Assembly: GCA_905220665.1 (NCBI GenBank)
Contig: CAJNAR010000154.1
Location: 248,001-312,000 of the forward strand
Direction: 5' to 3'
From: Albugo candida
Lineage: Eukaryota; Oomycota; Peronosporomycetes; Albuginales; Albuginaceae
Length of the DNA: 64,000 nt
Part shown: positions 55,201-64,000 of the stretch, in pieces
Position numbering within the stretch: the stretch's first letter is position 1
How the letters are laid out: the number at the start of each line of letters is the position of its first letter
The notes under the pieces: generated by a model
Told to the model about the DNA's origin: nothing
Databases searched by the model: none
The model's input: only the letters and a program-made list of their open reading frames with translations
Program-made: the position numbers and the translations under genes

Positions 55201-57520
55201 GAAAGTCTAGTGAAGCAACTGTTCAGACCTCATCAAGGCTACGCAAAAACATACTTTGATGACATTTTTGTCCATAGTCGTGCCATGAACGTTCGGTCTG
55301 ACGTAGAAAATCACATTTACCATTTACGAACTGTGCTCGGGTACATGCGCGCGAACAAATTGTATTCCAACGCTTAGAAATGCATCTTTTGCGAAAGAGA
55401 TTTCCTTCTTAGGGTACGTCATCGGGGCGAGGATTAAGGGCGGATCCCGTTAAGGTAGAAGCCATAGTCGAATGGCCGCTTCCTAAGAACCAAAAAGATT
55501 TGCGGAAGTGGCTTCGCCTCGCCGACTATTTGCATAGGTAGAGCGAGAATTACGCTGATATAGCTCGACGATTGTCCGATCTCATCAAAAAAGATGTGGA
55601 ATGGTTCTGGACTACCACACAGAACGATGGTTTTGAAGCAGTTAAGAAGAATCTCCTTCAGGTCCCGGTGTTGGCTTTGCCAGACCCTGAGAGGCCATTC
55701 AGTGTCTTCTGTGAAGCATCTGACTTTGTCATCGGTTGTGCTCTACTTCAAGTAGATACCGATGGTCATGACTCGCTGTCGCTTATGAATCACGCCAGCT
55801 CAAGGCTGCAGAGAAGAACTACCCGATTCATGACAAAGAGTTACAGGCTATGAATATGCTATAGTCGAATTCAGAGTTCATCTGCTAGGTTCTAAGACTT
55901 TTGAAATTGATACCGGTCATGCTTCATTACGCACTGCGACTCAGTCGCCTCATCTCTCATGGAATAGCTCGTTGGCTTTCATTCTTTGTCGAATACAACT
56001 TGAAGGTGAATTATAAGCTGGGCAAGCAAAACGCATTGAGTGATGCGTTGCCTGGAAGGCCTGATTATGAGCTTTATCATGTTACGACACTGTCGTCTCC
56101 AATCACTGACTTAATCCGTGGGGCTTGAGCCAAGGATTATCAGTGTGTAGCATTGCTACGTGCGCTTGGAAGCGGGGAGTTTACAGACTCAGACATGAAA
56201 TTGTCGGCACGCTTACGTGCCAGGCTACATCGATATTCCATCGATCAAGCCTGCTGTGCTACTGCAAGGATATTCCTCGCATCGTTGTCCCACATGTTGA
56301 GAAGGTAAAGTATCGAATCCTCTATGAGGCACATGATACTGCGTTGAGTGGTCATCTAAGTCGTGAGAAGATCTGTAGCTCAGTGAGCTAACACTATTGG
56401 TGGCCCAAACTCTGTAAATGGGTAAGCACATACGTACGTGCGTGTGGAAAGTGTCAACGGGTAAACCCTTAGCGCATGCGGCTGCGCCGCTAGCTAGTTT
56501 ACCAGTACCCACAAGCTGTTAGGAGTCCACTAGTATAGATTTTGTGTTTGGCCTACCGAAAGATTCGGAAGGCAACACGGGTATGGTGGTATTTGTTGAC
56601 CGTTTGAGCAAGATAGTTCTTTTCGCGGCTGTGCCGGACTCCATCGATGGTTAAGGCACAGCTACGCTGTTTATCGATCGAGTGTTCCATCAACACGGTT
56701 TGCCTGTGGCAATTATCTCTGATGGAGATCCTCGCTTAACTGGAAGTTTTGTGGAAGTCTATTGTCAAAGTGCTTGGCACCCGATTGTACATGTCCACAG
56801 CGAAGCATCCACAGATCGATGGTCAAACTGTGCGACTTAATTTTGTTATCTGTGATATCTTACGCAGCATTTTCGCTGATACACCTAAGCGTTGGAGCTC
56901 CATACTCCCTGAGGTTGAGTTTGCGTTAAAGAACTCTGTTCATGCCTCTACCGGCTATACTACGCTCTAAATGCGCAGGTCTGAACATGCTCCAACGCCT
57001 GAAGAAGAGTCAGTACCGCGTCAAGAGTACGCTGTGCGTGACCCAAAGTCTCGCGGAGAAGCGTCACTTCGGGAATCAGCTTCTTGTGGTCCTCCACCGA
57101 TACACCGACCTCCACCGGCGTTGCTTGACGAGAAAGGGAACTTACAGCTCTATGGTGAGGATATTCTCGCGCGACATCGTCGTTATGGACAAAACAAGCA
57201 TCTGGTGTAGGAGCGAGGATATGCCGAGTCATAGAACTCATTGGAGTATGAGATAACCCTTCGGCATGATTGCCCATACGCCTTGGATGTTTTTGAACAT
57301 CGCAGCCAGGCTCATCGTGCGACCAAAGGCGCTTCCCCAGTAGTGGTATGGGGTTGCGGGTTGCAGTTGAGAGGAAAGAGCCTTATGCTCATAGCATGGC
57401 GATGCCATGGTGTTTGATCATTTGTACAACCGTGAGATTATGTGTACGCACCACGTCCTCTATCGAGGGAAATGATTCGATCGATGTTTGTGGTAAGGCC
57501 AGTCTGGTGGGTGAGAGTTT

Positions 57521-57920
57521 ATCAGGGCTACACGTCGGTTACTAACCGTTCTTAAGTGTGGTACACATTTGGGACGCTTTGGTTTATGAAACAGATATCG
57601 GTTTGTGGGAGCTGACGCGTGTCAGCCACCGGTCATTAGTGCTTAGATGAGTTACGGTTAGAGTAAGGTACTCCTCTATAAAAATAAATAAAGTTAGTTC
57701 CCCTTTTGATCTGTTGGAGACAAGTGCCTTGTTAAGGCGTCTTAGATCTTGTGCACTTTGTGTTGTCTATTCCCTGAATTATTGAGTTCCTTGAACAAGG
57801 ACCTTAATTTCATTGAGCTTGTTGAATCGTTGAGTCGACTTCTCTTAACAACTAAATTGCTCATCGAGCAGATAGCCTTCCTCTGGCAAAAAGCTGTAGT
57901 AGATTCGCTACAGTTCAACT
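57521..57920 (+). repeat. 3' LTR of the gypsy element
   Basis: About 400 bp. It is longer than the 5' LTR because of an extra segment near 57755-57820 that looks like an imperfect tandem copy of the adjacent ttgaatcgttgagtc region. A purine-rich ggtgggtgagag precedes it, a possible polypurine tract. Confidence 0.82.
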
Positions 57921-57925
57921 GGTAG

Positions 57926-59332
57926 GCTTCTACAAACTAATATCTAACGTAAATTTTCGCACCGACGATTACTAGCGGCAAAGCGTGATCACAATATGCA
58001 GATGAAATATTACTCTCAATCTAACCTTGTGGGTTCCATCCCGTCTTATTCAACAGGATTTGTGAGTCTTCCCAGATAGTCGTTCTAACCGGCGGTAAAT
58101 GACAGCTTAAACTTGGTATATCTCTTCACAACAAATTCATCCTGCGTGTACTCTATAAGTATTTCATGAAACAGAAATAAATTCTCGCTTGGGCGAGCTC
58201 ATTGAACCCAAGCTTAGCAATTGCCATCTCTCGTGAAAAGACACAAACACGTACGAAAAGATAGATATAATTTGCACAATTCAAGTCTGCCACCAATATT
58301 AAACACAGAAATTAAGTGGTTGTGCATTTTACGCGATATTCATAGTAAAGGCAAACGTGTAAAATGATAACAAAGTCAAAATACAGTAGAGGGTATTTCG
58401 TTTACTGTTTAACTTGAGGTCCCATGTCGAATTTCTTTTAGTACTCAGTTGATCACCTAAGAGAATCGGTGCTTTTAAAAAGACGAGGTTGTCAGGAACT
58501 GAAATTTTATTTGCATTTTATAGCTTATCTTACGTTATCTTTCATTGTATTTTATATCACGGATACTTTACGTCAAATACGTATGCGTGGGACTTCCCGA
58601 TAATATAACGATAGCGCTTTGTTGTGTTTCTACTCGTAGGAGGCGTTCTAATTTAAAAGGGGTATGCCGCATAAAGTGAGTAACCCAATTTCATGCTACC
58701 AAATCCCAAATGGTATGCAAGAGAGGGTTTAAAACTGTGTAATGTTTGACATACAATGGTTTTGCACATCGCCTCCGACTTTTATACAACCTGTCGTTTC
58801 GATGTTGTCGACTTCCAGAGGCTACGCCCATACTGCATCCTCATAAGTAGTTGAATAGAAAGATATGTGCATGGACATCACTTATAGCCTGTGTGAAATG
58901 CTGAGCGTACATTTCTACTTTCATTTATTACTTGTTATATCGGCCAGTATAAATGAAGTCAGTGTATTTCGATTCCCAGACACACCGGTTAGGACACCGG
59001 GAATCCTCATGCAGAAAAACGGTTTACTTGCAATACGAGTAATTGAAGCATTAACTTAAGCCGAAAAGATATTCTAAATTCATCTAATGGTTAGAGTCGG
59101 TACCTTGTACGGCTTACAGGAATTTTAGAGAGGAAACATGACCGTGCAAACAAGCAAGATCTATATCGTTCGTGAATACTGCCCATCCGCTCGATTGTTA
59201 CAGAAATTTACTCTACAGTAAGCTCAAGCAAATTCTGCTTTGAAGCTTTCCAAGAGAGTAAAACTGAATATAAATGCTTCTCTATAACATAGATAAATGG
59301 ACGGTAATGTTAAATAAAATGTATTTGCTCGT
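57926..59332. other. No recognisable gene
   Basis: AT-rich flank of the gypsy element. A 64-codon ORF with a hydrophobic start (58865-59059, contains YFHLLLVISASINEVSVF) is the only candidate and is not convincing. Confidence 0.4.
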
Positions 59333-59566
59333 CTGAGGACTTTCTTGACTTTACAGCATTTACAAGCTGGAGACAGTCTCGCATTAAGGGTGCTGAGACT
59401 ACTGCGATACGGGATTATCAGCGAGACGACATATTATCATCTCTCACAGGTATTTCACGAAACGTTTTATATGTGTATATATGTTATTTATGATAGCCTA
59501 GGCAACTAGAGAAGTCAGTTAGTCTAATTCTAGTAATATAGACACCTTCAACTGAGGACTTTCTTG
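59333..59566 (-). mobile_element. Truncated copy of the 5S-linked repeat with 15 bp target-site duplication
   Basis: The unit 59348-59551 is flanked by identical 15 bp direct repeats (ctgaggactttcttg at 59333-59347 and 59552-59566). It aligns with both flanks of the MULE (853-1004 and 3337-3435) as one continuous sequence. It lacks the 5S-like head present at 3444-3553. On the minus strand this is a 5' truncation with the 3' end kept, as expected after target-primed reverse transcription. It reads weakly as protein in one plus frame (GDSLALRVLRLLRYG), probably by chance. Confidence 0.68.
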
Positions 59567-59934
59567 GTTTCATATTTTGTTCATTGCATTCTTACTGAGT
59601 TTAGAGAGCGTAAGTAACTAAAAAGAACTTATCACCTGGGCTTCCACGTGCTAAACACATTCATACTCTATTCAACAAATCGCATTTCTCGTACTTTATG
59701 TCCTAGTTTTTAAAACTTCAGAGAAAAACCAGAGATGGCAAGTAGAGAACAGCTAATCATTCAACATATATCCATTGAGGCTGATACGTGGGGCTTAAAT
59801 GTGGACGCGATCCTGTTAATCCGGTAAACTATCAACAACAATCACCGAGCACGGCTGCACGCGTGTTGCAGCGCTTTGCTGAATTCCCTTTGTCCATGCC
59901 AGTGCTCGAAAATTGAATTGTTTGATTGGATAAT
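59567..59934. other. 5' flank of CCG gene D
   Basis: No ORF or repeat recognised. Confidence 0.4.
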
Positions 59935-59949
59935 ATGTGTTCAAAAGCA

Positions 59950-62075
59950 ATGGTTCGGAATAGCTTGATTTTTCTGATTATTGAGCTCCTGGTTATCAAC
60001 ACACAGTCGAGAGAAAGAAAACTAACGAAATCGCCTTCGTCCTACACTAGGCTTTTGGCAGTCACCTTTACAAATGTTGAAGATTGCCACAGCTGTCTGT
60101 TAGAAACGTTGGCGTCGAACGAATCCATCTTGTTGGTAGCAATGAAGATACGCGTATTTATCTGATTAAAAGTCGCCTCTCAATCATCGAGTCATTTCTT
60201 ATCCAATGCAACAACGGTGGGACATTCTGTCAGTTGCAAACGCACGTTGACAAGTTTCCGCCATGCTTGTGGCAAAGCCCTGTTCTCGAGTATGCCATCT
60301 CTCTCTTCTCAATGCATATGGATGATACAATACCGGACACACTACCTAACAAAAACATGGGAGAAGGTCTCTCGAATCTACAGTCATACAGGTGGATTGC
60401 TTCTTTCTTTTTTCTCGATGATATAAAAACAATGCATAGTGCGAACAATGACAAAGCCGAAACTGGAAATATAGAGTTGAAGCGGAACCAAATCGATATA
60501 TCGTCAATCTTTCATGCTCCACAGACGTCAATGGGCAAGAATTCAATAGCACCAACCCCAGCCCATCAATATTCACCATCAATGGAACGTTGTCTCTATT
60601 CGTATTCAAGAAGATTTCAATGCGAAAGATGTTTGGCACTCCATAGCATATCACTTGGGGTCCGCGTATATTCATTCATAACAGTAAAACGAGGCTTTGA
60701 ATTTGTGTTTGCGTTTCCAAGCTATCATCCCCCGAGCAGAATACAAGTAAACTGCGCTGGTAAGTACTGCACTAGCCTGCGTTCACTGTCTTCTGAAGCT
60801 TGTAACAACCTGGATCGCATATTACCGCATGACAAAAACAGACTCGATGATAGTGGCAACTCAGCGAATTCATTAGAAAGCGAAATTGAGATGGCGACGA
60901 CCAATCGGTTCCAAGGACTTGTATTATCAGAAGCAGATCTCTATTTTCGGTACCTTGTATCGCAGCCAGATACCAAAGGGAAATTGGAAACTAAGCCAAG
61001 TAATTACGAGAGAGTTGCCAAGCTACATGAACAAGTTCAAATCATAGAGAAATTCCTCCATCAACCAAGATTATTTTGCCTGCGCATAAGAGCAGTAGAA
61101 CAACTTCGTCTCAGATTTCTGAACTGCTTAGTTAGATCCGCTCGTGATAAAAAAATTGCCATCCTCGTCAGAAGCATATCTCCCTTAGAACAAGTCATAT
61201 TTCTCGATTCCCCTTTCGTAACTGCAAATTTTGGAGAGTACTGCAAAGGAAAGTTATCTGGCTCATATATCTACAGTCCACCTCATCCTCGTTTTTGCAA
61301 ACACTACCAAACCAAATACAACATCAAGCCGAGTGTGTTTCCTGAACTATCTACGCTCGCGAAATTGAATCGACAAACAGAGCTCTGTGTTCTTGTCTTG
61401 CACCACAAGTCCATGGACGTATGCCGCAAGTGCGTGAAGGATAATTTAAAATCAATGCATAAGGGATGGAAGTTAGTCCAGTCAACATATCTAATTCTAT
61501 CATGGGGCTCTATGGAGCATACTACATGGACTATGGTTAACACTGTATTGCTTAGTTGTGCTCGAAAAACTCGTTGCAGTAAGATACAGCTTATTCCTGC
61601 GTTTGTCTGCAAAAAACATGAAGAAATTATGAGACTCTATACAAATGGGCAAAGTGATACGGACTCTCTGGCTAATTGTACGGTAATGAATGAGAGCGGT
61701 ATATCCAAATTTGACAGAGAAAGCGATAAAATATGGCCTCCAGCCCATCGCACTTTCTCTGACGCGAGTAACTTATTAGATCGTACGGCTTTTATGGTCG
61801 CATTCAACGCAAATATTCTAAAAGAATGCGTCAGATGTCTGATACTTCGTACTGAAGTTTATTTTTCTTATATATCCGAAGGAGAGCGGCTCTGATATAT
61901 TTGGATGCGACCCAATTCTGCTCGTCTGCTCAAACCATGCGTATCAGAAAATATCTGCACAGAGCTATGGTATGTAGTAAATTTTGAGCAGCTTTTTATC
62001 AGTGACGATATGCGCCCCTGGAGTGTTGTGGACATCGGGGATACCCTTCCTTCAAAAAGTAACAAGCCAACGTAA
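59950..62075 (+). pseudogene. CCG-family secreted effector-like gene, copy D (one frameshift, one in-frame stop)
   Basis: The ATG at 59950 (an in-frame ATG at 59935 is also possible) starts the leader MVRNSLIFLIIELLVINTQS. DCHSCLL carries the two Cys of the CCG motif. One base then shifts the frame at about 60100, exactly inside CX2CX5G, into VGVERIHLVG. From there about 600 codons are open: IYLIKSRLSIIESFL, CNNGGTFCQLQTHVDK, FQCERCLALHS (about 60620), SLSSEACNNLDRILPHDKN, LVRSISPLEQVIFLDSP, CRKCVKDNLK (61420), KIWPPAHRTF (61730) and CVRCLILRTEVYFSY. An in-frame TGA at 61893-61895 separates this from a C-terminal module in the same frame (YIWMRPNSARLLKPC, FISDDMRPWS) ending at 62075. With only two lesions this is the best-preserved copy and could be functional if the shift is a sequencing error. 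Confidence 0.72.
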
Positions 62076-63757
62076 CGCACCAAGTGTTGTTATCGTATTT
62101 GATTTGATGTTCGATCTTGACAAGTATCCCAGCACCGAATGAAAAGAAACTTTTATGGTCCTGCTATACGTAAAGAGTAGAAGCTTAAGTATTAGGTTTC
62201 TTCTACAAATAAAGTGATTGACTACTGAGCTTTCCGTGCCACATGACTGTATGGATTATGTTGTGCAACAAACAGTGTCTTCTCTTTTAACGCATCGAGC
62301 AGCACTGTTGGATACACCTTCTCAAGTGGTTGAGTAGAATATCACATCATCTAAGCTTATCAAGCGAGCTCCTGTTTCCTCATTATCTCAATTCAACTAT
62401 GATTCTTCAAGCCTCAAATATGACTGTTGTACTCGCTTTTTCAAGCTAAATTGCCCAGTGTAACTAGTTTCATAATTGCGTGTGATTCTCATTTAGGATG
62501 AATACCACATCATGTAGATAATCACTAAACTGATCTATCTTGGAATTATTCTCCAATACTTTGAAGTTCTTTCTTTTTTCTTTCCTCGACTCAACGTTCT
62601 TGTTGATCGCACAAGACAAAGACTTAGAAGATCTCAATACTCTTTCATGCACTATTATAAATGCCTATTTTGGAAATTTATGTCAGTATAAATAAATCAT
62701 ATAGTTAGAGTGCATTGAATCCGCACGCGTCGTATTGTTGGTATCGGCTTTTGATTCAAACTCGTCTGATTTATTATGAGGCTGCAGGTCCAGAGTATCT
62801 CTAGAGATATTACTCTTATAGCGGATAGTGCAATTCTATCAAATTGATTGATGCTTCAATGGAAGTGTGATGATAGTGGCACCATAAGATGCTTTGAATG
62901 GCAACCAAGGTGAGCCATCGCTTTCTTCGTTACATATTTGACGCGATGAATATCAATTGTTTCTATACAACTGACGTTTTGTCACAATCAACTTGAATTT
63001 GAAAAACGTCTCTTGCTGCCTCAGTGGTGAAGTACGTTAATCGATTAAATAGACCAGAATAAATGTCGTGCCTTTTGGAGTGTCTTGTGTATCCGGCATT
63101 TGCCTTTCTCTCCACAATCAATAATCAACCTGTTCGCTCTCAAATCAAGTTTAAGACAAGAAAACAAATGTTATTGCCTATCTACTTACGCAGTCGCATG
63201 TCATGTAGATCACGAATGATTGCGTTATCGAATCTTTTGAAAACACTAGATAGCAATCCAACAAGGACGACTTCCGAGAAAATTTAATTGGAGATTCTAA
63301 TGAGCTTTCTACTTCAACTCTTCAGCGATCGTGATTTATCTGGCATATGTGCTTAAATGATGTGTTCTACGCGTCACTGAATGGCCCACAGGCATTCTTA
63401 CGAGATCGTTTTTGTCTTACTTGTTGCTGGAGCTGTGTGATCATTATGCATGATTAGAGCCGTCGAACCTCAAAGATGATAGCATCATCTAATTGTTGAT
63501 TAATATGGCTTATATTATCCGCCAAGTTTTGAGATTCTTTTCAGGCATGGAAGTAAAAGGATTTAGATTCGACAGGTCAAGCTAGGCTTTAACTTGTTGC
63601 TTACGAATTGACCAACTTAATTGTTGCGACGATTGCAAAAAGCGGTTGCTATGGCAGATACAGTAGAACAGGATTTTGCAATTGCGTTACCATACGTACT
63701 TTGACTTCACGCTCAAAAGTTTAAGCATCCGAATAATCTAATAGAATCTTGCAGCTG
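62076..63757. other. No recognisable gene
   Basis: 3' flank of CCG gene D and AT-rich sequence. Short ORFs at 62470-62652 (minus) and 63063-63287 have no recognisable features. Confidence 0.4.
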
Positions 63758-64000
63758 ATGCTGCTACTTTTATGTACCATCCCAGGAGCCTACTATCAAA
63801 AGCATTCTTTTCTAATCAAACTTACAAGGCCGCAGACGACGCCCAACTCCAGTGAGGCGGTACAGGGTGGTACCGTGCTGAATATGGATCTATTGCTTCC
63901 TCGTCATAGGGTGATCCCAGGCAACTGCAAGTGTGGACGATGCCAAATGGCTCACTTTGGTAGACCATTCAAGTGCAGGAGCCACTCAAAAGGTTACTAT
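63758..64000 (+). CDS. Possible secreted Cys-rich protein, 3' end beyond the window
   Basis: ATG 63758 opens a frame with no stop for 81 codons up to the last base. The N-terminus MLLLLCTIPGAYYQKHSF is hydrophobic but short for a signal peptide. A polar linker (TRPQTTPNSSEAVQGG) follows, then PRHRVIPGNCKCGRCQMAHF and FKCRSH, with Cys spaced C-x-C-x2-C-x10-C. The last 160 bp is richer in G+C than the flank. It may be a secreted protein, a zinc-binding domain of a transposon protein, or an exon of a longer gene. No family recognised. Confidence 0.4.
   Translation, partial: MLLLLCTIPGAYYQKHSFLIKLTRPQTTPNSSEAVQGGTVLNMDLLLPRHRVIPGNCKCGRCQMAHFGRPFKCRSHSKGYY

Larger units (their letters stand above)
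51875..57920 (+). mobile_element. Ty3/gypsy LTR retrotransposon (degenerate)
   Basis: Two LTRs of about 350 and 400 bp enclose gag-pol remnants in the expected order. Gag begins at ATG 52270 (MEHHTPLSEARRAAPDK). A zinc knuckle remnant is at 53160 (RRCYSCRSTKHLRP). The aspartic protease (SIWIDSGPSCNFARHRSLGG) is at about 53470, and the reverse transcriptase has YFDDIFVHSRA at about 55255. RNase H (CEASDFVIGCALLQ) is near 55715. Integrase has the H2C2 region (HDTALSGHLSREKI...YWWPKLC...CGKCQRV, 56330-56465) and core segments MVVFVDRLSKIVLF and STAKHPQIDGQTVR (56585-56835). Frameshifts and stops occur throughout, so the copy is inactive. Element length is 6.0 kb. Confidence 0.88.

Noticed and set aside
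60346..60675. Minus-strand ORF of 109 codons
   Set aside because: Shadow of CCG gene D.
1..64000. CRISPR arrays, bacterial operons, viral genomes
   Set aside because: No regularly spaced short repeats, no clustered prokaryotic genes and no viral replication or capsid genes apart from retrotransposon pol.

Overview
The window looks like nuclear DNA of an obligate plant-pathogenic oomycete, most probably a white rust (Albugo) or close relative. The evidence is mixed. Four copies of a large secreted-protein family begin with a signal peptide and a CX2CX5G ('CCG') motif, a signature described for Albugo candidate effectors. The conserved genes have very short GT-AG introns of about 46-50 nt. They include relatives of axonemal proteins, as expected for an organism with biflagellate zoospores. 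The transposons are of eukaryotic type (MULE, Tc1, LINE, Ty3/gypsy, SINE-like). There are no bacterial operons or CRISPR arrays. The species call is an inference; no search was run.

Layout. 1-3.6 kb: the 3' end of a decayed LINE, then a repeat carrying a 5S rRNA-like segment, split by a 2.3 kb MULE with 120 bp terminal inverted repeats. 3.6-10.4 kb: AT-rich sequence with no recognisable gene. 10.4-15.7 kb: a degenerate LINE on the minus strand. 16.1-18.2 kb and 23.1-25.2 kb: two broken CCG genes (A and B, minus). 26.2-31 kb: a degenerate Ty3/gypsy element ending in a repeat shared with 20.3 kb. 33.2-34.1 kb: a second MULE-type transposase remnant. 34.6-36.7 kb: broken CCG gene C (plus). 37.6 kb: a small secreted-protein candidate.

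39.4-46.3 kb is a compact, largely intact gene island. It holds a SPATA17-like IQ protein, a PITH-domain protein, a conserved charged protein, three paralogous four-helix MARVEL-like membrane proteins, an LRRC46-like leucine-rich-repeat protein and a small spliced ORF just upstream of it. Exon structures were worked out by hand from splice sites and reading frame.

47.0-48.4 kb: a Tc1 element with nearly perfect inverted repeats but a broken transposase. 48.6-49.1 kb: a probable small spliced gene (minus). 51.46-51.74 kb: a tRNA-derived SINE with a 19 bp target-site duplication. 51.9-57.9 kb: a Ty3/gypsy element with two LTRs. 59.33-59.57 kb: a 5'-truncated copy of the 5S-linked repeat with a 15 bp target-site duplication. 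59.9-62.1 kb: CCG gene D, the least damaged copy. At the right edge an open ORF with a hydrophobic N-terminus and a Cys-rich segment runs out of the window.

The picture is a two-speed landscape: a small housekeeping and flagellar island embedded in transposons and a decaying, dispersed secreted-effector family. The main points for a second look are the CCG family's shared modules and recurrent breaks, the 5S-linked retroposon, and the MARVEL-like trio.
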